A DNA stretch of 64,000 bases from Monocercomonoides exilis (GCA_001643675.2 LSRY02000063.1:338501-402500), one strand, 5' to 3'. Counted from the first letter of the stretch, positions 11,801 to 21,828 are shown. The notes: generated by a model from the sequence alone, not told the origin. Translations and numbers: made by a program.

Positions 11801-14800
11801 GAACAAACAGTGTCTCATTCACCTGCCTTGCAATCGAATAGCACTTGATGAACACATCCTTCCCCACAAACGCTTCATTCATCACAAATCGAATGTTTTC
11901 CAGTCTCACCCCAAGAGCTGGCGTTTCCTTTTCAACCAATTCAGCTTTCGGATCAAGTGCATCAATCATCAGTCCTCCTCCTCTCCCATTCATTGTTGAG
12001 CACATGCACATCACAAACGAGCATCCTCTCACTTTCAATTCTGATTCCCCACTCTTCAGACACATCTTCACCCCTCCACCTTCCTCGCTCCTCTCGCTCA
12101 CACACTTCGTCAGCACACACCCTTCCATCACACACTCCACACCAACCCCAAACGAATCTGCACTCACAACACATGCTCCATTCTCTCCACATGAAATGTT
12201 TGTGAATGTCGACTCATTCACTCTCGCAACTGTATTCGCGTTTCTTTCTTCTCTTTTCGTGAATTGGAAATTGTGCGATCCCTCAGTCAGCGCGATCAGG
12301 CTTCCCCCTGATATTGTTGTGTTCAATATCGACACATTCACCACTGAAATCACTTCCACTTCTGCTCCAAACTCCACAAACCCTTTCGCCACACTCAACT
12401 CAGAAAGCGTCAAATCCTCAATTGCAACACTTCCTCCATCCACCCTCACAACACAATACTTCATCTCTCTCCTTTCTTCCTCACAATCTATCGAACAACT
12501 CACAACTGAAAGCATTGCAGAGGAAGACGATGATAGAATGAATGATGAATGCCTCCCCAATTCATTCGGCATTGTGAATGATATGTTCTTGAATGAAAGA
12601 TGGACATTCGAAACAACCATCGATTCACTTTCTCCATTTCCATCCATTTCTCTCACTTTCAAAACTGTCCCTTTCTTTTCTCCCTCAATTGTCACAATGG
12701 GAGTTTCTGTTAATGAAGGAGGTGATGGAAATGATATTCCTCTGTTGAGTGCTCCTGTTCCAACAATGTTGATGTGTGATTCCCCTTCTCCAAGTGGTTC
12801 ATATCTCAGCGATATCAAGTGCTCAATCGATGAACATGGTGCTTCTGAATATCCACACCCACTAAAATCTCCTCCATTCTCCTTCGAAACAAACCCATTC
12901 CCACTCCAGTTGCTCCACAAATACACAACCAGTGGAATTACATATCCCTCATCTCCTGTTGTCTTTCTCTCCCATCCACACAACTCATCCAATGATCCCA
13001 ACTCCTCTGAACTCATCTCCCATTTGAAATGATCCTTGCTCACAACCTCACTCAGATCCCATCCTGAAACAAACACATTCTTCCCTTTCCAGGCATTGCA
13101 TCCCTCAAATGTCATTCCTTCCAAAACAAATGATCCCATTTGATTGGGAAGTTCAACAAACATCCCTCCTCCAATTCCTTTTCCTCCCTCTTCGTTATCC
13201 TCTAATGGAACTTCACATCCATCAAACTTCACCTTTTTCATTTCCAAACTCCCTCCATTCCCCATCGATATCATCATCCCTCCTCCTTTCATCCCATTTC
13301 CACCTGAACATGTTGATGATAAACTGCTTTCTTCAATACAAACACTTCCTCCTTCTTCATTCATCCCAACATTCAAACATCCTCCTCCAATTCCACATGT
13401 CACCTCCACTCCACTCATTCTGCTGTTATTCATCTCCAATTTCACTCCATTTGTCATTGATATTGATGATTTCCCATTCGTTGTCACTGACCCTTCTATC
13501 ACAAACCCATTCATTATCAATTCTCCTCCCTCAATGTTTATCACATTGTATTCTATCTTTCCATCAGTCAATGCCCCACTTTCAAATGAGACTGAACAGT
13601 TCGTCAGACTGAGAGTTGATGTTGAATGGATGAATGCACTTCTCCTTGAATCAAACTGACCTTTCACAACAAATGAAAGTCCACTTATTATCAGTGAACT
13701 CGAACATCCAACAAGCCAGTCTTGTGTGGCTGATCCTTCATCACTCACATTCACCTGTATTTTCTCCTCCTCCAATGATGTTTCTCTGCCTGAAATACTC
13801 ACATCAAATAAAGAAAATTCAATTTCTGCATTTATCAACGAAGATGAGACAACTTCTATTTCTTTTGAACTTTCATTCAATCTTGAGTTTGCACAATAAT
13901 CAACTGTCAAGCATCCAAACCCTTCAAACCCACATCGGTTGTGATCCATCCCATTTCCTCCACTCCCATCAACAAACATTTTCGTCACTAACGAATGAAA
14001 ATACACAAATAGTGGAATCACTCCATTTTCATTCCCATTTTCACTCCCACTCAACCTCAACATATCAGATGGAATGACACTTGTGTCAAAGAAGGCAAAT
14101 GAGTTGGTATTCACTTTTGAATTCAAAAACACACCACTCCCACAATGAACAAACACATCCTTCCCATATGAGGCCATATTCTCCTTCACTTTCGAAAACT
14201 TAACATTCTCTCCAATTGTCAATCCACATCCCCCACCCTCCATCATCACAAACATCCCTCCTCCTCTCCCTCCATTCCCTCCATTATTCTCTGCCTTATT
14301 CCCATCAATCACACTCGTTCCACTCACAACCACTTTCCCATTTCCCTTCAATCCAACATGTATTCCTCCCCCATTTCCACCAACACAACTGCACCCATTC
14401 ACATTGCATCCATCAACAGTCAACGTTCCACTTGTTTCAGCTGTTCCTTTCATCCATCCTCCATCTCCCTCATTCTTCACAACTCCACTGATATTGCATC
14501 CTGAACAAATCACACTCGTCATTCCTTCACATAATTCAATCGCTGAATGATCATTGAATGTCAGCCCTTCCTCAATCACAAATCGTTCCATTTTCAGACT
14601 CCCACTCTGCACATTCACAATGCTGTATCCAAAGGCCACACTCGATGTGCTCTCTGATATATGAGCAACTGAGCAGTCTGTGAGTGTGAGTGATGAGCTT
14701 GTCAAACCAATGAGCGATGTTGCACTTGACAACAGAAATGGAATTTGGAACGCAATGTTCTTGATTGAGCTTGTGCTCTGAACATTTATCAAATACGAAG

Positions 14801-17800
14801 ATGTCATTCCACTCGGCACCTTCACATTCACATTCGTCTTGTTAATCCCACAATACACCTCCCATTCATATGACCCAGCCATCGACACAACTTCTCCCAA
14901 CTCAAAGCCTGAATCCAATACAATGTTCTTCTTTGAAGAACTGAATCTGTTCTCTGCTGCCTTTGTGATCGTTTTGCATGGAAAATATTCAAACCCACAA
15001 AACCAAGAGTCATATCCTCCAAATCCATTTTTCTTTATTCCCACATATGCTGCTCCTGAAAATGAATCAAAATACACGCTCAATGGGAATATTCCCATTC
15101 CTTCCTCATTTCGGTCATATCCCATCAGCTCATCAAAACTCGATTCATTGTATTCAATATTCAGTTGCGAGGTTATTGCTGTGCTAGTCATTCCACTCCC
15201 ATTGACAAACACATCTTTCCCTCCCAATGAAGCGCGGCAATCAACAAAATTCACTGATGATATCGTGAAATCAAATGAGTTATCTGCCAGCCATAGCATC
15301 ACTCCTCCTCCATATCCACTGCACTTCGTTTTGTTGAATTTTGTTATCCCTCCAGTGTGAGATGTTGATGTTCCAATGCGAGCTTTGCTTGTTGAAGATG
15401 CCAACTCAATGTTTATCCCTCCTCCATTTCCCTCCTCACACTCACAGCCCTCTATTGTTATGTTGCTCACCACAAATGTCTCTTCTGACTTCACACTCTT
15501 TGCCACAACCACCCCATCTCCTTCTGTCAACTTCACATTCATCACAGTCAAGTTCGCCAGTAAACTCTCTTCAGATGTTGTGGATGTCAAAAACAAGGTA
15601 GATGATGACAATGAAGATGAAGAAGAAGAAGAAGAGAGATTCGGCTCAGAGAATAATGGTTTTGAGACATTCATATCTTTGATCTCCACACCAGCCATCG
15701 ACAGCTGCGACAGCGCCACCACAAACAAAGATGATGATATCACATAATCTTCTGTGTTACTCGTGGTGATCACAACATCCTCCAATGAGAGTAACCCACT
15801 TCCTTTAGACACAACAACCACACTTGGTGAAGAAGGACTTGTTGTTGAGTTACAATCAACCTTCAAGTTCATTAAACCAAGATGGCCACTTGTCACACTG
15901 AATAGAGAAATCGAAGTTGATGAAAGTGCTCCTGTTCCAATCACGCTCTTCTCTTTGCCCATTCCAATAACTGAAATCTTCTTTTCTCCAATCTCAATCG
16001 TTGTTGTCTCGCTTGTGTGATCCCCTTCCATCAGTGTGACAGCCAAACTCAACTGAATCTCACACATCTCAAAGGCTTTCTTCACTGTAAGACAAGGGTA
16101 TGTGGTATTTGCCCCACAAAGCACATATTCATCATTTCCATTCACCGAAACATATAACGTTTTGTCCTTCAGCCACCACTTCTTTTCTGTTTGTTGATAA
16201 TCCCATTTTCCATCTAAGTTGAACTCATAGCACGTCCTTCTTTCATCAAAATTTGTAGTGTAACATTCAGAAAGAGGATTATTCAAATTACTGAAGTGCC
16301 TATAATAATCTGTACATTCAATATCATGCCCATAAGGAATAGAACTTGAACAAGAACAATTGAAGAATAACAGAAAATAACAATAATAACGATAACTTTG
16401 AAAAGTTTCTTGATTTGGACATAAGCTCAAACCTCCACCATGAGATTTTGCTGAACATGAAATGAACTTGATACTGCTCATTCTGAATGAGCTGGGGACT
16501 GCTTTGCAAAACATTCCTCCTCCATGTGTATCAAAAACTGAACAAAAAGAGAAATTACAATCAAACAAACATGAGCTCTCTCCTTTTCCACTTTCTGTTC
16601 CAATACAATCTGTTCCTGTTGCATTAAAATTGTCAAGATAAATTCCTCCTCCACATTCTAATGCTTCACATTTATTGAATTTACATCTGCTGATTCGAGC
16701 GCATGTTGAAATATACACAGCATACATTCCTCCTCCATAACTATGTTCAGCAATGCATGCATTGAACAAATTATTCTCCATCTTAAATGATCTGATTGAT
16801 ACACATATAACTGCTCCACCTCCAAAAAATGCACAACAGGCATTGAACGAACAGTGAGAAACATATAGTTCTCCATTTCCCAGATTATGCATCCAGATTG
16901 CCCCTCCGCTTGACGCTCCATCGTCATATGAGTTTCTTTCTCCTGTTGTTTTCGATCCATTCCATTCACACCAAAAAAATGAATTAGCTCCATTGGTTGT
17001 TGTATTTTGCCTCCCTGGATGCTGTTTAGCATCTTTCGATCCAATGAATTCAACGTTTCTTGTCCGACAACATCCAACGAAAGAGGTGTTTGAAGCAGTC
17101 AAAGAGGCATAGAGGTTGTTGAGTGAAGGAACAATCCCGCCATCATATGCATCACAGACTGATGAGAATGTGCAACTGCTTATCATACAAGAAGTTTGTG
17201 AAAATGCAGTTGTTGGAGATGGACATGCATCAGGTGCTGTTGAGACGTTGAAAAATATCAGATGAGAGATGGAAATAAGAGGAATGGATGGTGATGAAAG
17301 GAATGGGGCCGATGAGACACAAAAAGAGGAGAAATGAGAGGAACAAACTGAAACATGACATTTTTCTGAATGAACCTCTTCAAATGGTTTTGAAGAGAAG
17401 AGAGATGGGCATTTCTGAAAATGTGAGTTCAAAGGGAATCGGAGAGATATGTTGGTGAACAGCCCACAACTTCCACTCAAACAAAATGGTGGCATTTCTC
17501 CCCCAATCTCTATCCTGCATCTTCTCACTTCGATGAAACATCCTTTCGCAGCATTCAAGACACTTTGGCCATCATTTGGCACCAACCCCAGGGAGTGGAG
17601 TTTTATTGAAGAATTGGCAATCATCAAACACCCTTCAATCCAACTTTCTTCCTCAAATCTTTGTTGTTTCCTCATTTTTCGCTCATCAGACACGTTTGTT
17701 CCTCGAACCATTTCATTTGGGCTGGCTTCTCCGAATTTGAGTTTTTCATCATTTCCTTCTTTTGAACCTTTATCCTTCCTTTTTTCATATTTCTTCGTTG

Positions 17801-18017
17801 TTTTCGTTCCACCTTCTCTTCCACCGTTGTTTGTTTCCAATCCTATTTCATTGGCAAAAACGTCCTTTTGAAAGGTGTGCAACCAATTTCTCTCAAGATT
17901 ATCATCAATTCTTTCTTTCTTGTATTCCCTCATCTGACATGTTTCTTCATTTGCAGCACCATTGCACATGCACTGAAAATATATAATGCAGACAAAACAG
18001 CATATTCCGGACAGCAT
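8811..18017 (-). CDS. Giant Pmp-like surface protein with transmembrane segment and cytoplasmic pseudokinase
   Basis: This is a single uninterrupted 3068-codon frame ending in TGA. The N-terminus is a signal peptide (hydrophobic residues about 4-20). Residues about 150-2600 are Cys-, Ser- and Gly-rich with many GGG/GGGI/GGGM and NCS motifs, as in polymorphic membrane protein (Pmp) beta-helix repeats. The ectodomain is modular: GKDVFV-type motifs at about 934, 1287, 1646 and 2053 are each followed by a G-x-IPLxVYF block and a CG...PC segment, and an earlier LYVSVNG...CG...PC block sits at about 622. A membrane span lies at about 2618-2645, followed by basic residues (WRKAKNENK). The tail (about 2770-3040) is kinase-like, with RWKAPELL near 2934 and an alpha-F region (WECLTLQIPFG). 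Where the catalytic loop should be (about 2860) it reads LSPHIILF, without HRD; no DFG is visible. Probable adhesin or receptor with a pseudokinase tail (inference). It lacks introns, unlike its neighbours. Confidence 0.9.
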   Translation of the reverse strand: MLSGICCFVCIIYFQCMCNGAANEETCQMREYKKERIDDNLERNWLHTFQKDVFANEIGLETNNGGREGGTKTTKKYEKRKDKGSKEGNDEKLKFGEASPNEMVRGTNVSDERKMRKQQRFEEESWIEGCLMIANSSIKLHSLGLVPNDGQSVLNAAKGCFIEVRRCRIEIGGEMPPFCLSGSCGLFTNISLRFPLNSHFQKCPSLFSSKPFEEVHSEKCHVSVCSSHFSSFCVSSAPFLSSPSIPLISISHLIFFNVSTAPDACPSPTTAFSQTSCMISSCTFSSVCDAYDGGIVPSLNNLYASLTASNTSFVGCCRTRNVEFIGSKDAKQHPGRQNTTTNGANSFFWCEWNGSKTTGERNSYDDGASSGGAIWMHNLGNGELYVSHCSFNACCAFFGGGAVICVSIRSFKMENNLFNACIAEHSYGGGMYAVYISTCARISRCKFNKCEALECGGGIYLDNFNATGTDCIGTESGKGESSCLFDCNFSFCSVFDTHGGGMFCKAVPSSFRMSSIKFISCSAKSHGGGLSLCPNQETFQSYRYYCYFLLFFNCSCSSSIPYGHDIECTDYYRHFSNLNNPLSECYTTNFDERRTCYEFNLDGKWDYQQTEKKWWLKDKTLYVSVNGNDEYVLCGANTTYPCLTVKKAFEMCEIQLSLAVTLMEGDHTSETTTIEIGEKKISVIGMGKEKSVIGTGALSSTSISLFSVTSGHLGLMNLKVDCNSTTSPSSPSVVVVSKGSGLLSLEDVVITTSNTEDYVISSSLFVVALSQLSMAGVEIKDMNVSKPLFSEPNLSSSSSSSSLSSSTLFLTSTTSEESLLANLTVMNVKLTEGDGVVVAKSVKSEETFVVSNITIEGCECEEGNGGGINIELASSTSKARIGTSTSHTGGITKFNKTKCSGYGGGVMLWLADNSFDFTISSVNFVDCRASLGGKDVFVNGSGMTSTAITSQLNIEYNESSFDELMGYDRNEEGMGIFPLSVYFDSFSGAAYVGIKKNGFGGYDSWFCGFEYFPCKTITKAAENRFSSSKKNIVLDSGFELGEVVSMAGSYEWEVYCGINKTNVNVKVPSGMTSSYLINVQSTSSIKNIAFQIPFLLSSATSLIGLTSSSLTLTDCSVAHISESTSSVAFGYSIVNVQSGSLKMERFVIEEGLTFNDHSAIELCEGMTSVICSGCNISGVVKNEGDGGWMKGTAETSGTLTVDGCNVNGCSCVGGNGGGIHVGLKGNGKVVVSGTSVIDGNKAENNGGNGGRGGGMFVMMEGGGCGLTIGENVKFSKVKENMASYGKDVFVHCGSGVFLNSKVNTNSFAFFDTSVIPSDMLRLSGSENGNENGVIPLFVYFHSLVTKMFVDGSGGNGMDHNRCGFEGFGCLTVDYCANSRLNESSKEIEVVSSSLINAEIEFSLFDVSISGRETSLEEEKIQVNVSDEGSATQDWLVGCSSSLIISGLSFVVKGQFDSRRSAFIHSTSTLSLTNCSVSFESGALTDGKIEYNVINIEGGELIMNGFVIEGSVTTNGKSSISMTNGVKLEMNNSRMSGVEVTCGIGGGCLNVGMNEEGGSVCIEESSLSSTCSGGNGMKGGGMMISMGNGGSLEMKKVKFDGCEVPLEDNEEGGKGIGGGMFVELPNQMGSFVLEGMTFEGCNAWKGKNVFVSGWDLSEVVSKDHFKWEMSSEELGSLDELCGWERKTTGDEGYVIPLVVYLWSNWSGNGFVSKENGGDFSGCGYSEAPCSSIEHLISLRYEPLGEGESHINIVGTGALNRGISFPSPPSLTETPIVTIEGEKKGTVLKVREMDGNGESESMVVSNVHLSFKNISFTMPNELGRHSSFILSSSSSAMLSVVSCSIDCEEERREMKYCVVRVDGGSVAIEDLTLSELSVAKGFVEFGAEVEVISVVNVSILNTTISGGSLIALTEGSHNFQFTKREERNANTVARVNESTFTNISCGENGACVVSADSFGVGVECVMEGCVLTKCVSERSEEGGGVKMCLKSGESELKVRGCSFVMCMCSTMNGRGGGLMIDALDPKAELVEKETPALGVRLENIRFVMNEAFVGKDVFIKCYSIARQVNETLFVLDFSQDALKSNNSICGRDDVDKVDVDLIPLITFFHSPQVFVSVNGSDSRQCGAQDKPCQSICCGVRHIERSVANMILIDGECLIGGVCEIGDLNVKSLKSAQATIHLNAMIEEDEMNGGSVIVFVDECVVERCGFVFGEMFGWDGESIVKEKDGRLEISECLFSSATMDLVMKSRIVGVESGELKMTETTFDGIHTTAPLLSFTKEGKVLMSEIRVWDVMSECGLICVGGKVDMEMKEVNFENNSVCGNESVMKMEGAEKRMSVLNCSFAKCQGTNERGGMVEIRECVDVQIGSCLFDGEEGDERKGKQANEVKGSDEEICRWDGSLMDISNSSVLMKDTAIANSPEGGITMSGGSVLIEAGNFSNNCPSIEGYPSLRRNIICSDSGILNVVSVKGGDGVLPNTSLWMLNDGCSFEGIVSERDSSFFIPILESVEAIEEANRMKLTFKGMLLIPCNLSFSVVKRKGEEKEIEKHDFDSNGFLSEREVEGSVGKYILSSCGNEIEVSVHILFGNTESPSSTNSFILKNASETKQKDDEKIVEGGKEGKSYWLLIVIIMSVILVIVLVVSIILAVRWRKAKNENKDLREIVNDNIRKDPKAFEMVTMEMSPEEQWRRAEKEAEKKNEERIKKRVNEKSLGHSDSSEHLLSESDSTEYILGKDSDKIPDWALEKEEEEEIRKRSPSPSISSTSTTDSDSTFVRGEDLCPTTSSMSNLVDAMACSSPHEKLIVDLRDSLFMLLHGRNEKKEMAIGTLQEREMTAAQILFWVANLALHSFDEMENGLSSLSNLSPHIILFSEHMVICIVLHSDLLLSDDSDSDLSSISSSTIVTSVSDNDDDDDDSLPSSAFEDENDFKKECLRWKAPELLINKKMGATKESVVFSIGMMLWECLTLQIPFGEFEAEVAGQKIVNGERPHLSAVGESSFCEVMKAYLWQEAKDRAELESVRRECVSHFPAGKLIMTMSDGIFDRNKRIVVRSDVESGGETLEEEQTEKKDL

Positions 18018-20609
18018 TGAGCCCTGTACACAAGTGGAATCTCCTTTTCTTTTTTTTTCCTGAATTCCTTTTTCTAATATGGGTTATAAACTTTGAAAAA
18101 CATTCATTTCAAAAGAAAAATCGAATTTTTATTTGTAGTTGCATTTTTTTAAAACATTATTCAAAGGAAAACAAGTTATTGTATTGATCATATGAATAAT
18201 ATTAATTGAGAATTCAACAATTTTGATGTGTTAATATTTCATTAATCAACAAGTGTGCAGCGACAAAATGTGATTTCTATGATGTTGCATTTTATTTAGA
18301 GGCATCTGAGAGAGATTAACTTGCACATTCAAATTTAACAATTGGTCAGTGGATTGTTCTTCAAAACATTAGTTTATTCAAAGAATAAAAGAGCTTTTGG
18401 AGAAATATTTAAATTTTCATATCACAACATGATATTTTTCATTAATTTGAGAATTTGTATTTTTGAATTTTCAAACATCAGAAACAATGATTGATTTCTG
18501 AATTGAAGTTTGAAAAGCGAATCCTGGCCGAAATGAACATTTTCAATCAAAGACATGATTCGCACAGGATTTATTTATTCAATGATGCGCATTTTGCATT
18601 TTATGAATCGTGGATGCATTTTGCATGCTTTGGGCAGAAAAAGATGCTATTTCAGCCAAAAGAGATTTGCCAAGGGCTGAAACACTTGAAAATGGACATT
18701 TTCAGCAAAAGCAAAGATTGTATTGGAAAAGATGGATTTTGAATAAAATGTTTGCCAAATTTTTATTTTTTCGAACAATTTCAAGAAAACAAAACCATTT
18801 ATTTGATTATTTATTGGAACGGAAATTCACACCTGTTTTTATCTATTTTCATATTTTCAATTTCAATAGAACAATTCTAGAGCAATGGACAACGTCTCAT
18901 ACGCCTTGTTTCTGAATGATTTGTTTGACATATTGTTTTGGTGAAAGAGGCAAAGGAAGAAAAATGAGCAGATGAATGCAATGAGCTTTGGAAAAGTGGA
19001 GAAATGATGAAATGAGATGAAAGATGGTTGAATGATATATTTTTTTTTTCTTTTTGGTGGAAGCGATGGAGAAATGCGTTGGGCGTGGAGGACGATTTGG
19101 GATTGGATTTGCTGTTGAAGCGAAGAAAGAACAAGAATTGTGCTGATGATTGCACAATGAATGCACTGGATAGAGACTTGAAATGGAAGTGACTTCATAT
19201 CCATTTCATGTTCTATTTGTGTGGGTCAGCATTGAATGAGAATGCTTGGAAGCAGCAGGAGTGGAAAGGGTTATGAGCGAATTTTTGTGAGGATGATGGA
19301 GAGAGAGAGAGAGAGAGAAATGCAAAGCAGAGGAAAAAGAGAATCAACCACAGAAGCAGAAGGAGATTTGGGTGCACAAATTGCATATTCACAGGTGCAA
19401 CAAAAATTTCATTCGGAACGAGAAAAAAAGGAATCATGAGCTGTCGACGAATAAAATTGATGTTCAATGAAATTTCTGCTTCTTCTCAACACAACAGTCT
19501 CCAAACACCCCTCAAACATCATCAACTCCTTCCTCGCAATCTTCAATGATTGCTTTGGAAGTGCATGAAAAACACAAAATGAGTGGACTATCTTCTGCCA
19601 CTGTTGATTTTAAGCCACATTTCACTTTTTCCTCTCTTGTGAATTCTGGGAGGAAAATGAATTCAACTTGTGGTGATTGAGCAGCAGAGAAGAAGAAGAA
19701 AAGAAAGAGAAAGGGAAAGAATCAGAACATTCTTTATGCATTGGCAATGTGTTCTGTTATTGTTGTCAATTTGTTCTTCTACAACTTCATCGTTTTCTTC
19801 TTTTTCATCTATCTCTTTATTTTTCCTCTTCAACAACTCCTTCCATTTTCATCTGTTTTATTCTTCAATCTTCTTTGTTTCATCTATCTTTCTTGCCTTC
19901 GCTGAATTGGAAAGATGGTGAATCAGATTGGATGAGCAGCCAATCTAGATCCGACTTTTTTTAACTCTTTTGCGAGAAAAGCAGGGCAGCAGGGCAAGAG
20001 AAATGTTACTCTCTTCGTTGGTCTCTCATGCACTTTCTATTCTTTTTTGTTATTTTCATCATCAACATCTTCATCTTCAGCAACAATAACTTATTCTCAA
20101 ATTGACAAAAGCACACAGATCAACCAGTTCTGCTTTCACAGCTTGTTTGAGGATATTGTTTCGCACACATCGCTCTTCTTCAAGTTCTCTTTCTTCGTTG
20201 GATCATTCACTCAACATGCTTCCAAATCAGCGTTTGTGTTTAAATATTTATTTAATTTTATTATATTTCTGTTTTAAGCATTAGTATCACTCTAATGTTG
20301 AGCTTTTCAAGTCAGATATACTTGAACATACCAGAGGAAAATAAAAAAGATTCTTAAGAAACGTTTGAAACGTTTAAAACCATTCTTTAACCATTGCCTA
20401 TATTATAACTTTTCCAAAAAATTCAATGAAAGTGAATAATGAAAATAATACCAATTAATTTTCAAATCAAGTTACATTTGTGTTGGCAGTATTTTTTTTT
20501 TAAAAAAAAAATTGAAGATTAATACGACTTTCTTTTTTAAAGAAATCATTTTCCATAATTCCCATACTGAAGTGTTTCATTATTTTGAGTTAAAAAATAA
20601 ACTTTTTTA
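18018..20609. other. Spacer between the giant surface gene and the Atg8-like gene
   Basis: I recognise no gene. A GA microsatellite lies at about 19299-19320. Between about 18880 and 20050 base composition is less AT-rich and short frames on both strands overlap, which may be decayed coding sequence, but none resembles a known family. The upstream control region of the - strand surface gene should lie just right of 18017. Confidence 0.45.
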
Positions 20610-21224
20610 ATGGCAAAAAAGTTGTCATATAAAGAAAAATATCCTTTAGAAACTAGAAAAGCAGAAGTGGAAAAAATGCTGTATGCTATATGAATTGTAT
20701 TGCTGCATGAACATTAAATTTTCATTTTAGGACAAGAATGCCTGACAGAATTCCTGTTATTTGTGAAAAAGCGATGAATTGTTCACTTCCAGGTTTTCTT
20801 GTATTAAATATTGAAGAGTCATTTGTTTATATTTTTTTCTAAAATAAAGATTTAGAAAAGAAAAAGTTTGGCAGTTTGCTTTTTTATTCGTTGAATGACG
20901 AAAAATTTTTTGTGCAGATTTCTTATAGCAGAGGATATAACAATTGGAGAATTAGAATATGTCATAAAACGATACTCACGGGCTTGTTTTTTTATTATTT
21001 TTAGAGAATAATTGAATTTTTCTCAGATTCCAATAGATGTTCAAATGACTCTTTTTATAGATGAAAGAAAATACTCCAAAGAAACTCAAATTTCTGAAAT
21101 TAATGCTAATTACAAGTCATCTCATTTGGATGATGATGGAATTTTATATGTGATTTACACCGGCATTCTTCCTCAACACTCAGCTCAAAGCAATTCTGTT
21201 TCTCCATCATACGAACAAAATTGA
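20610..21224 (+). CDS. ATG8: Atg8/GABARAP-like ubiquitin-fold protein, five exons, no C-terminal Gly
   Basis: Exons are 20610-20680, 20731-20792, 20850-20865, 20918-20981 and 21027-21224, giving 136 aa. Atg8 proteins are conjugated to phosphatidylethanolamine on autophagosome membranes. The match runs end to end: LSYKEKYPLETRKAE (N-terminal helices), MPDRIPVICEKA, DLEKKKFLIAEDITIGELEYVIKR (docking-site strand and ubiquitin fold), and DDDGILYVIYTG near the C-terminus. Exon 3 is only 16 nt. Introns are 45-57 bp. Three have GT donors; the last needs a GC donor (GCTTGT at 20982) to keep both frame and homology. After YTG the usual aromatic-Gly end is absent. Instead a 15-residue ILPQHS... extension follows, so standard lipidation is doubtful. 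It lies 90 bp from the convergent DUF192 gene. Confidence 0.85.
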
Positions 21225-21314
21225 ATTCATTTCACTTATGCATAAGTTGGTTGTTTTAAAATATTTTTCTATTATTTTTTCACAATATCATTTTACAAAA
21301 TGAAAAAACAAATT

Positions 21315-21828
21315 TCAAAGCTCGATCCTCTGCACTTTCTTAGAGCAAATTCCGTAAGTTGAAAGCGTTGGAGAACTTATTTCATCGCCTTCCAGAATAT
21401 TGAGTTCATCGCACAGTCCACCATTAACTTCAAATACAGCTTGGCACATTGATACTTAATTTGAATAAAATTAATTACAAATATAAAACTATATGCATAC
21501 TGCACGAGCGTGCATCAAGGGTTTGCGGTGTGCAATTTTTTTCAATATTTGTAATTTTTCCTTGAGAGTCAATAAAAATCATATCAAGAGGAATAAACGT
21601 ATTTTTCATCCAAAAAGTAAGCTTCTGTGCCTGCTTAAAAGGGAAAAGCATTCCTTTATTCTTCGGAAGGGAACGACGAAACATCAGCCCATGATAAGAT
21701 TCTTGCTCAGTTGTTGCAACAAGACAATCAAAACAATGAATATCATTTCCCGATGAGATCGTTAAGTTTTCGTGCAAAAGAGAATTGCTAAAAGAAATAA
21801 TTAACATTGAAATAATGCTATGAATCAT
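21315..21828 (-). CDS. DUF192 family protein with signal peptide, two exons
   Basis: Exon 1 is 21501-21828 and exon 2 is 21315-21454 (- strand). The 46-bp intron (donor GTATGC, acceptor TTAAG) splices in frame to 155 aa. Seen: a hydrophobic N-terminus (about residues 3-18, probable signal peptide); the DUF192 core GLMFRRSLPKNKGMLFPF, then FWMKNTFIPLDMIFID; and, in exon 2, AVFEVNGGLCDELNILEGDEI, the family's final Gly-containing block. DUF192 (COG1430) is mainly prokaryotic, and its biochemical role is unclear to me. The intron and tight placement between Atg8-like and RPB1 genes argue against contamination; an old lateral transfer is possible. It is head-to-head with RPB1 (117 bp between start codons), so the two may share a promoter region. 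Confidence 0.85.

Noticed and set aside
10435-15747. Many + strand open frames (for example 11845-13032, 395 codons) opposite the giant surface gene
   Set aside because: They are antisense shadows produced by Ser/Gly-rich codon bias of the - strand gene. They are His/Ser/Pro-rich and match no family.
18863-19204. Three overlapping - strand frames of about 90-113 codons
   Set aside because: They overlap in different frames with low-complexity Ser/Phe/His content. There is no start context, splice link or family match, so I left them inside the spacer description.
21315-21828. Bacterial contamination as the source of the DUF192 gene
   Set aside because: The gene has a short intron with the local donor consensus and sits 90 bp and 117 bp from two clearly eukaryotic split genes.
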